From PCC-6802 sp943367755 (GTDB taxonomy: Bacteria > Cyanobacteriota > Cyanobacteriia > Pseudanabaenales > Pseudanabaenaceae), in NCBI GenBank assembly GCA_943367755.1, contig CALRKB020000020.1, positions 11,399 to 75,398 of the forward strand: DNA of 64,000 nucleotides, read 5' to 3'. The notes under the pieces were generated by a model that saw only the letters and a program-made list of their open reading frames with translations, was not told where the DNA came from and did no database searches. Made by a program: the position numbers and the translations under genes. How positions within the stretch are numbered: position 1 is the first letter of the stretch; each line of letters starts with the position of its first letter. Positions 1 to 8,135 of the stretch are shown here, in pieces.

Positions 1-86
1 ACGCCTTGCTAATCGCCACTAATCGCTAATAGCAACATTGGCATGTCATATAATCCAATTAAATCTTTAGTTTCAATTCAGTCATC

Positions 87-1139
87 ATGCCAACACAAGC
101 CCAAGTTCCTGTCACGGTTTTAACAGGCTATCTCGGTGCAGGTAAAACAACTTTGCTCAACCACATCCTCACTGCTGAACATGGCAAAAAAGTGGCAGTG
201 ATCGTAAATGAGTTTGGTGAGATTGGTATCGATCAGCAATTAGTGATCAATGCTGATGAGGAAATCTTTGAGATGAATAATGGTTGTATTTGTTGCACGG
301 TAAGAGGAGACCTGATTCGCATTATTGGTAACCTGATGCGCCGCCGCCATAAATTTGACCATTTGCTGATAGAAACTACTGGCTTAGCCGATCCTGGCCC
401 TGTGATTCAAACCTTCTTTGTGGATGAGGACATCCAGCAACAAATGAAACTAGATGCGGTAGTGACCGTGGTTGATGCCAAACACATCCAGCAACACTGG
501 GGCGATCGCGAAGCTTTAGAACAAATCGCTTTTGCGGATGTGATCCTGCTCAACAAAACCGATCTGGTGGCAGAAGCGGATCTGCATGCGCTCGAAGCTA
601 AGATTCAGCAGATGAATGCGATCGCTAAAATCTACCGTACGCAATTGCGCCAACCCGATGAAGAGCAAATTAAGGCTGTCCTGGATGTAGGAGGCTTCGA
701 TCTAGAACGCATTCTCGCCATAGAGCCAAATTTTCTTGGCGATCGCAAGCACGAACATGATCATGACCATCATGAACACGAACACGAGCACGAGCATGAC
801 CACGAGCACGACCACGAAGAACATCACGACCACGAGCATGATGAATCAATTGCTTCGGTCGGTATCGAGAGCCAGGGAACTGTCGATCCCCAACGTCTGC
901 ATGACTGGATGAACAATCTGCTGCAAACCCAAGGGCCAGATATCTTCCGCATGAAAGGAATTATTAATATGGCTGGTGAAGAGAGTCGCTTTGTATTTCA
1001 AGGCGTACATATGATCTTTGATGGTGTGCGCGATCGCCCCTGGCGACCAGATGAAACGCGGTGCAATCAACTGGTATTTATCGGACGTAATCTGGATGCT
1101 GATAAACTCAAGCAAGCCTTTCATGCCTGTATGACTTGA
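87..1139 (+). CDS. COG0523 (CobW/ZNG1-type) metallochaperone GTPase, His-rich
   Basis: G3E-family GTPase of 350 residues, thought to deliver metal (often zinc) to client proteins in the cytosol. Walker A GYLGAGKTT lies at about residues 14-22, the family's CxCC metal site (GCICC) at about 66-70, and the G4 motif NKTD at about 156. Between the GTPase domain and the CobW C-terminal domain is a run of alternating His with Asp/Glu (about residues 223-253), a metal-binding stretch typical of zinc-linked members. The start ATG is the first in frame. A WD40 gene follows 16 bp after the stop, so the two are probably co-transcribed. I searched the 86 bp upstream for a Zur-type palindrome and saw no convincing one. 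The family is certain; the metal is inferred. Confidence 0.9.
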   Translation: MPTQAQVPVTVLTGYLGAGKTTLLNHILTAEHGKKVAVIVNEFGEIGIDQQLVINADEEIFEMNNGCICCTVRGDLIRIIGNLMRRRHKFDHLLIETTGLADPGPVIQTFFVDEDIQQQMKLDAVVTVVDAKHIQQHWGDREALEQIAFADVILLNKTDLVAEADLHALEAKIQQMNAIAKIYRTQLRQPDEEQIKAVLDVGGFDLERILAIEPNFLGDRKHEHDHDHHEHEHEHEHDHEHDHEEHHDHEHDESIASVGIESQGTVDPQRLHDWMNNLLQTQGPDIFRMKGIINMAGEESRFVFQGVHMIFDGVRDRPWRPDETRCNQLVFIGRNLDADKLKQAFHACMT

Positions 1140-1155
1140 GCTTACGATACCTAAG

Positions 1156-2277
1156 ATGCCCAAACCCCAAAAGCAACCAATCCTGGCTCCCAAGCCGCAA
1201 TGGCGAACTAGCTTAAGTGAGTACGTTACCGCCTTAGCATGGCATCCCCACGGTCAAATCTTGGCAGCAGCAACAGCGGCAGGTGAGATCGTTTTGTACA
1301 ACGAGTCAGCCCCAGCCGCACAGAAATTAAGCGTTCTCCACCCCCCTAACGATGTATCGATCGATTGTCTGAGCTTTTCTGCCAATGGCCAATGGCTAGC
1401 AGCAGCCGGGCAAGAGGGCAAAATTCACCTGTGGAGCGTGGAAAAGAAAGAATCAGAGCAGTATGAATTTGCCCATGTCACTACCTTAGAACAGGGGCAT
1501 GACTGGATCGATCGCTTAGTGTGGCATCCTACCCGTGCCGAGTTTGCCTTTAGCTTGGGTAAGTACGTGCAGGTCTGGAATGCTGAGAGTCAGGATATTG
1601 TCACGACAGTAAATTTTGATGCTTCCTCAGTATTAGCGCTGAATTGGCATCCCAGCGGTGATTGGCTGACAGTTGGTGGCTATCAAGGTATAAAAATGTG
1701 GTCGGTGGCAGACTGGGATGAAGATCCGGTTTATTTTGAAATGCCCACCGCTACAGGGGCGATCGCCTGGGATGCCAGAGGAAAATACCTGGCCGCTAAC
1801 ACAATTGATAAAACCGTGGTGCTAATGCCCTGGTTGGGGAAGGATTTTGATACGCAGCCCTGGCGCATGCAAGGATTTCCTGGCAAAATCAGAGCTTTCG
1901 CTTGGTCGGATGTCGAGGGGCAAGCTGAACCTATTTTGGTAACTACCAGTGGCGATGAAGTAGTGGTTTGGCGCAAGCACAGTAATCCGAATATTGGCTG
2001 GGAAGGAGAAGTCTTGCGGGGCCATGTCGGTAATGTCAATCTGGTCATGTTTCAACCCCACACTAATCTATTGGCTTCGGCGGGCGAGGATGGCATGATC
2101 AGTTTATGGCCAGATGCGTCGACCTGGAACCAATCGCTCGACACCTCAACATCTGAAATTACCTGTTTGCAGTGGCATCCCCAACTGGGCAAAATTGCCG
2201 CAGGCAATGCCCAGGGCAATCTCCTGGTTTGGCATAAATTTGTCAAAGCTACAGGATTTGGCGGGCGATCGGTGTGA
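1156..2277 (+). CDS. WD40 repeat protein
   Basis: A 373-residue protein built almost entirely of WD40 repeats. The repeating signature is 'W-H-P..G..LA..' followed by a strand ending in W or V-W (for example LAWHPHGQILAAA, LSFSANGQWLAAAG, LNWHPSGDWLTVGG, FQPHTNLLASAGEDG). About seven blades are visible, enough for a single beta-propeller and nothing else. There is no signal peptide or membrane segment, so it is probably a cytosolic scaffold. It starts 16 bp after the COG0523 GTPase gene on the same strand, which suggests an operon and a role as partner or client of the metallochaperone. That role is inferred from position only. Confidence 0.85.
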   Translation: MPKPQKQPILAPKPQWRTSLSEYVTALAWHPHGQILAAATAAGEIVLYNESAPAAQKLSVLHPPNDVSIDCLSFSANGQWLAAAGQEGKIHLWSVEKKESEQYEFAHVTTLEQGHDWIDRLVWHPTRAEFAFSLGKYVQVWNAESQDIVTTVNFDASSVLALNWHPSGDWLTVGGYQGIKMWSVADWDEDPVYFEMPTATGAIAWDARGKYLAANTIDKTVVLMPWLGKDFDTQPWRMQGFPGKIRAFAWSDVEGQAEPILVTTSGDEVVVWRKHSNPNIGWEGEVLRGHVGNVNLVMFQPHTNLLASAGEDGMISLWPDASTWNQSLDTSTSEITCLQWHPQLGKIAAGNAQGNLLVWHKFVKATGFGGRSV

Positions 2278-2317
2278 GATCGGTGCGCAATCGGCCTGTT
2301 CAGAGCATTCTGCGACT

Positions 2318-3656
2318 TGACACTCCCCGACCTAAAGGCGCGGGGATTCTTTAATCAATGATCCGCCTTGCCCTAGCAGGATTGCTCCAACCAGAGTAGA
2401 GGGCAAATCTCCTAAAGCGTTGCTTGCGTCAAGCGCAAAGGTTCCAGTGTGCCCCACCGTACCCAATCCTGAGTTAAGGATGTTGATTCCAGCATTGTGA
2501 TCTCTATCCAGTACACTGCCACACTGACAAGTATGAGTGCGAGTTGATAGCGATTTTCTGACCACAGAGCCGCATTTAGAGCATTCTTGAGACGTATAGG
2601 CAGGATTTACCGCAATGGTAGCTCGTCCAAATACCTTCCCGAAATACTCTAGCCAAACTCTAAACTGATACCATCCAGCATCGTTAATCGACTTTGCTAG
2701 ACAGTGATTCTTGACCATGTTCTTGATCCTCAAATCTTCGTAGACTACTACATCGTTAGACGTGATTACGCACCGGGCAAGTTTGATTGCATGGTCTTTA
2801 CGCTGTCTACTTATTTTGAGGTGAACTTTACCTAGCCGAGTTCTAGCTTTGCGTCTATTACCAGAACCTTTGACCTTACGAGAAACGAGTCTTTGCGCTC
2901 GTTTCATTCTGATTTCCCCAGTTCGGTAAAACCGAGGATTTTCAACTTTCTTACCCAACGAATCGGTGTAGAAACTCTCTAATCCAACATCTAACCCAAT
3001 AGTTTGATGCGTTGGTTTGATTACTTCTACTCGATCTACTGACACGCAAAATTGAACGTAGTATCCGTCTGCACGTTTAACTAGCCGCACTCGTTTAATC
3101 TGTTCGCTCTGATAGAAGTTAAGATCACGAGTACCTTTGAGTTTGAGGCGACCAATCCCCTTCTTGTCAGTGAAGGTTACTGCCTTACGATCATCCTCTA
3201 GTTTCCATCCAGTTGTTTTATATTCAACTGAGCGGTTATCTTTCTGGAATTTGGGGAAGCCCTTTAGTCCAGATACTTTTTTCTTGCAGTTATCGTAGAA
3301 TCGAGTGATCGCAGCCCAAGCTCTTTCCGCTGATGATTGTCGAGCCATCGAATTGAGTTCATTGGCAAACGGAAATTCACCAGCCAAGATAGCGCATTGC
3401 TTGTTCAGGTCGTACTTGCTCACCTTGGGGTTATCCATCCAAAAGCGAATACACTTATTCCGAATGAATTGAGCGGTACGAATTGCATCGTCAATGGCTG
3501 CAAACTGAGCAGTATTCCCGTATGTTTTGAACTCAAATACTAACATTAGATTTTCAGACCTTATGCTGGTTATTGTAGCTTAAACTTTGGAGAGGCGCAA
3601 GCGGGTACGTTAAATCATAGCCGTCCTCCGCTACGCTAAAGGACGGGGTTTTAGAC
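2318..3656 (-). mobile_element. IS200/IS605-family element with tnpB only
   Basis: A solitary tnpB gene is flanked by subterminal hairpins of the kind bounding IS605-type elements. Downstream of the gene (on the minus strand), TCCCCG at 2324-2329 pairs with CGGGGA at 2341-2346. Upstream, CCGTCCT at 3621-3627 pairs with AGGACGG at 3640-3646. There is no Y1 transposase gene (tnpA), so mobility would need a helper in trans. As expected for this single-strand mechanism, there are no terminal inverted repeats or target duplication. The outer boundaries are estimates based on the hairpins. The downstream end overlaps the region where TnpB guide (omega) RNAs are normally encoded. Confidence 0.75.
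2332..3546 (-). CDS. tnpB: RNA-guided endonuclease TnpB (IS200/IS605 OrfB)
   Basis: A full-length TnpB of 404 residues. All three RuvC acidic positions are present: Asp186 in GLDVGLE, Glu270 in VVYEDLRI, and the Asp of LDRDHNAG (about 347-349). A zinc ribbon (CSKCG...CQCG) lies at about 322-342. No frameshift or internal stop is visible, so the protein may be an active nuclease guided by an RNA made from its own 3' region. The N-terminus MLVFEFKTYG and the basic helical region up to residue 100 fit the family. It lies between the WD40 gene and menF, on the opposite strand to both. The family's role is to cut empty donor sites so that the IS is retained. Confidence 0.92.
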   Translation of the reverse strand: MLVFEFKTYGNTAQFAAIDDAIRTAQFIRNKCIRFWMDNPKVSKYDLNKQCAILAGEFPFANELNSMARQSSAERAWAAITRFYDNCKKKVSGLKGFPKFQKDNRSVEYKTTGWKLEDDRKAVTFTDKKGIGRLKLKGTRDLNFYQSEQIKRVRLVKRADGYYVQFCVSVDRVEVIKPTHQTIGLDVGLESFYTDSLGKKVENPRFYRTGEIRMKRAQRLVSRKVKGSGNRRKARTRLGKVHLKISRQRKDHAIKLARCVITSNDVVVYEDLRIKNMVKNHCLAKSINDAGWYQFRVWLEYFGKVFGRATIAVNPAYTSQECSKCGSVVRKSLSTRTHTCQCGSVLDRDHNAGINILNSGLGTVGHTGTFALDASNALGDLPSTLVGAILLGQGGSLIKESPRL

Positions 3657-3723
3657 CCAATTTTCTGATAAGCAACTCGATCAGCCAGCAATATTCGCAG
3701 ATAATGATGATTTCTTGGGCAGC

Positions 3724-5295
3724 ATGGGCATTAAAATGTTAGCTATGCAACTGGAGCAGCGAACCGTCACACCTATCACCAATCCCGAATCTCTGCCAGA
3801 TTTGATTAGAGTGGCGATCGCCAGAGCTAAGCACCTGGGGCAGCCGATTATTCTCAGCTATACACTGGCATGGCAGCATATAGATCCTCTAGCATTTCTC
3901 GCCGCCAAGAGCGAGGTAGGGCAGCATAAGTTTTACTGGCAGCAGCCAGCCCAAGGGTTAACATTAGCGGCGGGTGGAATGGTGGCCAGCATTCCAGAAA
4001 ATGTCGCCACTACCGTAAAACCGACACTCAGATTTGATTTAGCTAAACAATTTGCCCAGCACTATCTTGTCCATGCGGTTGTCGGGGGTGAGCCTAGCGC
4101 GATCGAATATGGCATACCTAGCCCCTATGTATTGGGTGGATTTGCCTTCCATGATGTGCGCAGTCAACAAACTTGGCATGGCTTTCCGGCAGTGATGATG
4201 TACATTCCCTGCTGGTTAATGCGGCAGACTGATGCTGACTCTTCATTAATGGTTAATCATTGTGTCTATCCTCAAGATGAGCCAGAGGTGATTGAGTCAT
4301 GCTTAGAGCAACTAATCGATCGCCTGCGTCAGGATTTTAAACCTTCAGAGTTATGCGGGGCAGGATTTCCTGAGGGATACGTACCGCCGCCAGTATCACA
4401 AGTTGTCGATAGATTTAAATATCAATCGAAAGATCGCTCTAGTGCGGTGGTAATTGAGGAAATCGTTGGCGATCGCCCCTGGGCAGAAATTGTTCAACAG
4501 GCAGTAGATTGCATCAAGCTTGGCAAATTAGATAAGGTAGTTTTATCAAGGGCGTTAGAGGTGACTGCTCGCCAGAATTATGAGGCGATCGAGGTACTTA
4601 ACCACTTGCGGCAGAGCTACCCTGAGTGCATCACCTTTTTAATTGACTTTGGTACAGGCACGGCTTTTCTAGGGGCAACACCAGAAATGCTACTTAAGTT
4701 TCAGACCTGCAACAATAAACTGTTGCTCAGTAGCGATGCGTTAGCTGGTTCCATCGGTCGTAGTCAGTCTGTTGGGGAGGATCTCGATTTGGGCGATCGC
4801 CTCTTACACAGTAGTAAGGATTTGGGCGAGCATGAGATTGTGATTAAGTCGATCTGCGACTGCTTGCATAAGATTGGTGCCAATCTGCACCCCATTGAGC
4901 CACCAAAGTTGCTTAAGCTTTCCAACGTACAGCATCTCTACACGCCGATCGCAGCTGAGTTGGCAAATACTAGCTGGCTTACAGCTTTTGATGTGCTGGA
5001 GCAACTACACCCAACCGCCGCCGTAGGTGGAGATCCTAAAGTTACTGCATTACATTTAATGCGCAAGTGGGAAGTTTGCGATCGCGGCTGGTATGCCGCT
5101 CCAATTGGTTGGGTGAATGGTAATGGTGAAGGCGCTTTTGCTGTTGGTATTCGCTCTGGTTATCTCAGCAATAATAAGGCCAGGATTTATGCTGGTGCGG
5201 GCATTGTCTCCGACTCGCAGTTCGACGCCGAACTCGACGAAACCGCTATTAAGTTTGAAGCTTTGCTGCAAGCCCTTGCGGCGACCCAGGCATAA
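3724..5295 (+). CDS. menF: Isochorismate synthase MenF
   Basis: Chorismate-utilising enzyme converting chorismate to isochorismate, the first committed step to phylloquinone (menaquinone-type) quinones; cytosolic. The C-terminal half has the chorismate-binding fold with the family motifs FLGATPEMLL, ALAGSIGR, KDLGEHEIVIKSI, HPTAAVGGDPK, and the closing stretch GWYAAPIGWVNGNGEGAFAVGIRSG and IYAGAGIV. The N-terminal half is divergent, as is usual. The start is uncertain: in-frame candidates are TTG 3715 and ATG 3724, 3736 and 3745. I chose the first ATG. The gene lies 68 bp past the IS end and is followed 51 bp later by arsS. The isochorismate assignment, rather than anthranilate or salicylate synthase, rests on overall similarity to cyanobacterial MenF. 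Confidence 0.9.
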   Translation: MGIKMLAMQLEQRTVTPITNPESLPDLIRVAIARAKHLGQPIILSYTLAWQHIDPLAFLAAKSEVGQHKFYWQQPAQGLTLAAGGMVASIPENVATTVKPTLRFDLAKQFAQHYLVHAVVGGEPSAIEYGIPSPYVLGGFAFHDVRSQQTWHGFPAVMMYIPCWLMRQTDADSSLMVNHCVYPQDEPEVIESCLEQLIDRLRQDFKPSELCGAGFPEGYVPPPVSQVVDRFKYQSKDRSSAVVIEEIVGDRPWAEIVQQAVDCIKLGKLDKVVLSRALEVTARQNYEAIEVLNHLRQSYPECITFLIDFGTGTAFLGATPEMLLKFQTCNNKLLLSSDALAGSIGRSQSVGEDLDLGDRLLHSSKDLGEHEIVIKSICDCLHKIGANLHPIEPPKLLKLSNVQHLYTPIAAELANTSWLTAFDVLEQLHPTAAVGGDPKVTALHLMRKWEVCDRGWYAAPIGWVNGNGEGAFAVGIRSGYLSNNKARIYAGAGIVSDSQFDAELDETAIKFEALLQALAATQA

Positions 5296-5346
5296 TTTTT
5301 AAAGGCATTACATTCACACATCAGCGCTCTGAGGAAGTTTAGAAGC

Positions 5347-6357
5347 ATGCATTTGCCAGCGGTTAATGAAAGTACTGACGAAATTACGACAACATTTAGC
5401 CAAAAGCTGAATTCGACTTTAACCAAGCAGAAGATTACAGTTTTGCAGATCAACCTGGGCAGGCGCTGCAATATTGCCTGCAATCACTGCCATGTCGAAG
5501 CTGGCCCCAAACGCACGGAGGAACTATCTCCCGAAATTTGCGAGCAACTGATCGAGCTAATTCAGAGATTTCCGCAGATTCAGACGGTAGATCTGACAGG
5601 TGGTGCGCCTGAAATGAACTATGGCTTTAAGGCGATCGCCTCTGCAGCTAGAGCTTTAGACAAAGAAGTAATCGTGCGCTCTAACCTGACTATTTACTTT
5701 GAGGACGGCTACGAAGATTTACCCGAATATTGCACCCATCATCAACTACGGATTGTGGCTTCTCTGCCCTGCTACATGGAGGAGAACGTCGATAAAATGC
5801 GAGGTAAAGGAGTATTCAACGACTCAATTCAGGCAATTCAATGGCTGAATCGCATAGGGTACGGTAGCGACCCCAAACTAATCCTCGATCTGGTTTACAA
5901 TCCGCAGCTCCCCTCCTCAACTAAGTTTTCCCTAGCTCCCAACCAGAACAAACTGGAGCAAGACTACAAGGCTTATTTACAAGAACATCACGGTATTGTT
6001 TTCAACAACCTGTTTGTAATTACCAATTTGCCAATCGGTCGTACTAAATTTCATTTAGAGCGCCTCAATCTGTATCGGCCCTATCTCAAATTTCTCGAAT
6101 CCAACTTCAATGGCGGAACGCTTGAGAATTTAATGTGTCGCAATGAGCTATCGATCGATTATCTCGGCAACGTCTACGATTGCGACTTTAATCAGATGGC
6201 AGGCTTACCAGCTCAAACCAGCGATCGCGAAACGCTAACTGTTGCCAAACTTTTAAGATCGGGTAGCCTGGATCTAATTCCATCGGTACAAACAGCATCC
6301 TACTGCTATGGCTGTACGGCTGGTAGCGGTTCGAGCTGTGGTGGTGCTTTAACCTGA
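5347..6357 (+). CDS. arsS: Arsenosugar biosynthesis radical SAM protein ArsS
   Basis: Radical SAM enzyme of 336 residues with the cluster motif CNIACNHC at about 39-46. The C-terminal region has several cysteines (MCRNELSIDYLGNVYDCDFNQM, then CYGC and SGSSCGGAL at the end), as expected for the ArsS/Cys-rich radical SAM family. It is thought to couple S-adenosylmethionine with a methylated arsenical to form a dimethylarsinoyl-adenosine precursor of arsenosugars. It begins the ars cluster (arsS, arsR, ACR3, arsHC). No ArsM-type arsenite methyltransferase gene is adjacent, although ArsS needs a methylated arsenic substrate, so arsM would have to be elsewhere in the genome. Confidence 0.9.
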   Translation: MHLPAVNESTDEITTTFSQKLNSTLTKQKITVLQINLGRRCNIACNHCHVEAGPKRTEELSPEICEQLIELIQRFPQIQTVDLTGGAPEMNYGFKAIASAARALDKEVIVRSNLTIYFEDGYEDLPEYCTHHQLRIVASLPCYMEENVDKMRGKGVFNDSIQAIQWLNRIGYGSDPKLILDLVYNPQLPSSTKFSLAPNQNKLEQDYKAYLQEHHGIVFNNLFVITNLPIGRTKFHLERLNLYRPYLKFLESNFNGGTLENLMCRNELSIDYLGNVYDCDFNQMAGLPAQTSDRETLTVAKLLRSGSLDLIPSVQTASYCYGCTAGSGSSCGGALT

Positions 6358-6447
6358 GATTGCCACGCCAGTACTTGAAGGCGCAAAAAATGTATCTTTC
6401 GGTTTTGCGATCTTTGCCCGCGATATCATTGCCTGTTTTAGGATAAT

Positions 6448-6807
6448 TTGATGCTGAAAACACCTACACTAGAGCTTTCATCTGCATCGCATGAGATCGT
6501 CGCTGGATTTCACGCTCTTTCAGAACCAATCCGCATTAAGGTTTTAGAGCGATTGCAGCAGCGGGAGCTATGCGTCTGCGAACTATGCGAATATCTTGCC
6601 ATCAGTCAGTCTAAACTCTCGTTTCACCTGAAAACTTTGAAAGAAGCGCAACTAGTGCGCGCTCGCCAGCAGGGTAAGTGGATTTACTACAGTCTTAACC
6701 CATCTCAGTTTGCGATTCTTCAGAATTATTTAGCAGAATACAGCCAAATGGGGCAAATACTACCGGCTTTTCCCTGCGACGCTCCCCAGGCCGATACCCA
6801 AACGTGA
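6448..6807 (+). CDS. arsR: ArsR-family arsenic-responsive repressor
   Basis: Winged-helix ArsR/SmtB repressor of 119 residues. The metalloid-binding cysteine cluster ELCVCELCEYL at about residues 31-41 lies at the DNA-binding helix, followed by the recognition helix SQSKLSFHLKTL and a wing with GKWIYYSL. Arsenite binding to these cysteines releases the protein from its operator in known homologues. It sits 90 bp after arsS and 174 bp before the ACR3 gene, whose promoter carries an ATCAA/TGAT-type operator. It therefore probably represses the downstream efflux genes. Confidence 0.93.
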   Translation: MMLKTPTLELSSASHEIVAGFHALSEPIRIKVLERLQQRELCVCELCEYLAISQSKLSFHLKTLKEAQLVRARQQGKWIYYSLNPSQFAILQNYLAEYSQMGQILPAFPCDAPQADTQT

Positions 6808-6903
6808 AATGTGCGATCGCAGTACCAGCAGATTTTACCTGTAGATTTTCGCTCGATCCGCTTTACCTGGCTCTTGCTCAATTCAATATTTGTTGATGGG
6901 TGC

Positions 6904-6933
6904 TTGACAAATCAATTTTTTTTGAAATGATAG
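6904..6933 (+). promoter_or_regulatory. Probable promoter and ArsR operator upstream of ACR3
   Basis: A -35 TTGACA (6904-6909) is followed 17-18 bp later by a -10 close to TGATAG (6928-6933). Between and over these boxes lies the interrupted inverted repeat ATCAA (6911-6915) ... TTTGAAATGAT (6921-6931). This resembles the ATCAA-N6-TTGAT box reported for cyanobacterial ArsR/SmtB-type repressors. A repressor bound there would block polymerase directly. Assigned from sequence and context only. Confidence 0.6.
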
Positions 6934-6981
6934 AGTTACGCCTCTAGAACATTTCTTGGGCGCGTTCTTAACAAGCATGGC

Positions 6982-8046
6982 ATGCAAAAACCTACAGTAA
7001 AACAACTGTCATTCCTCGATCGCTTCTTGACTCTGTGGATATTCCTGGCGATGTTAGCTGGAGTGGGTCTGGGCTATTATGTGCCTGCGGTAGAAACGTT
7101 TATCCACCAGTTCCAAGTAGGTACGACCAATATTCCTATTGCGATCGGTTTAATTCTGATGATGTATCCGCCGCTAGCTAAGGTGCGGTATGAAGATTTA
7201 GGAGAAGCATTTCGCGATTGGAAAATCCTCGGTCTGTCATTATTGCAAAACTGGATCGTTGGCCCCAGCTTAATGTTTGGGCTTGCCATTCTCTTTCTGC
7301 GAGATTACCCAGAATATATGGCGGGTCTGATCTTAATTGGCATCGCTCGCTGCATTGCTATGGTAATCGTTTGGAACGACCTAGCTAAAGGCGATACCGA
7401 GTATGCTGCAGCGCTTGTGGCGTTTAATAGCATATTTCAGGTTTTCTTTTACAGTATCTATGCCTGGTTTTTCCTTTCTGTTCTGCCACCTTTGTTCGGT
7501 TTGCACGGCAGTATCGTAGCGATTAGTGTTGGCGAAATTGCCCAGAGTGTTTTCATCTATTTAGGCATTCCCTGTATAGCTGGATTCGCAACGCGCAGTA
7601 TTTTAGTGAGAGCAAAGGGCAAGCACTGGTATCACAGTGAGTTTATTCCCAGAATTAGCCCGATTACACTCATAGCTCTGCTTTTTACCATCCTGGTGAT
7701 GTTTAGTTTAAAGGGCAATCTCATCGTGCAGATTCCTCTCGATGTCCTACGGATCGCAATTCCTCTGGTTGTTTACTTTATCGTCATGTTTCTCGTCAGC
7801 TTTTATATGGGATGGCGTGCAAAAGCTAATTATGAGAAAACTACTACGCTCGCTTTTACCGCTGCCAGCAACAATTTTGAGTTGGGAATTGCTGTGGCTG
7901 TGGCTGTATTTGGCATCAAGTCCGGCGAGGCTTTTGCTACCGTAATTGGCCCATTGGTAGAAGTTCCCGTTCTGATCGGTCTAGTGAATGTAGCGCTCTG
8001 GTTCAAAAAGCGTTTCTTTAATGTCATAGATTCAGTTGAATCTTAA
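6982..8046 (+). CDS. arsB: Arsenite efflux transporter, ACR3 family
   Basis: Integral inner-membrane arsenite exporter of 354 residues with about ten hydrophobic segments starting at residue 14. The conserved ACR3 cysteine lies in GLILIGIARCIAMVIVWNDLA (about residues 114-134), and the conserved C-terminal motif with Glu is GPLVEVPVLIGLVNVALWF. It is the ACR3 rather than the older ArsB type, although cyanobacterial annotations often use arsB. It follows a promoter with an ArsR-like operator and precedes the arsH-arsC fusion, giving a reduce-and-export cluster. No frameshift. Confidence 0.93.
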   Translation: MQKPTVKQLSFLDRFLTLWIFLAMLAGVGLGYYVPAVETFIHQFQVGTTNIPIAIGLILMMYPPLAKVRYEDLGEAFRDWKILGLSLLQNWIVGPSLMFGLAILFLRDYPEYMAGLILIGIARCIAMVIVWNDLAKGDTEYAAALVAFNSIFQVFFYSIYAWFFLSVLPPLFGLHGSIVAISVGEIAQSVFIYLGIPCIAGFATRSILVRAKGKHWYHSEFIPRISPITLIALLFTILVMFSLKGNLIVQIPLDVLRIAIPLVVYFIVMFLVSFYMGWRAKANYEKTTTLAFTAASNNFELGIAVAVAVFGIKSGEAFATVIGPLVEVPVLIGLVNVALWFKKRFFNVIDSVES

Positions 8047-8135
8047 AGCCATAATGTCGATTTCTCTTTCATCTCTCATTGTATCAAGTTTTACTTACTT
8101 CCAAGAGCAAGCAATGTTAATAAGGACAGTAATTT

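Noticed and set aside
1..86. Zur-type operator upstream of the COG0523 gene
   Set aside because: The repeated AATCGCTAAT-like pieces do not form the expected palindrome.
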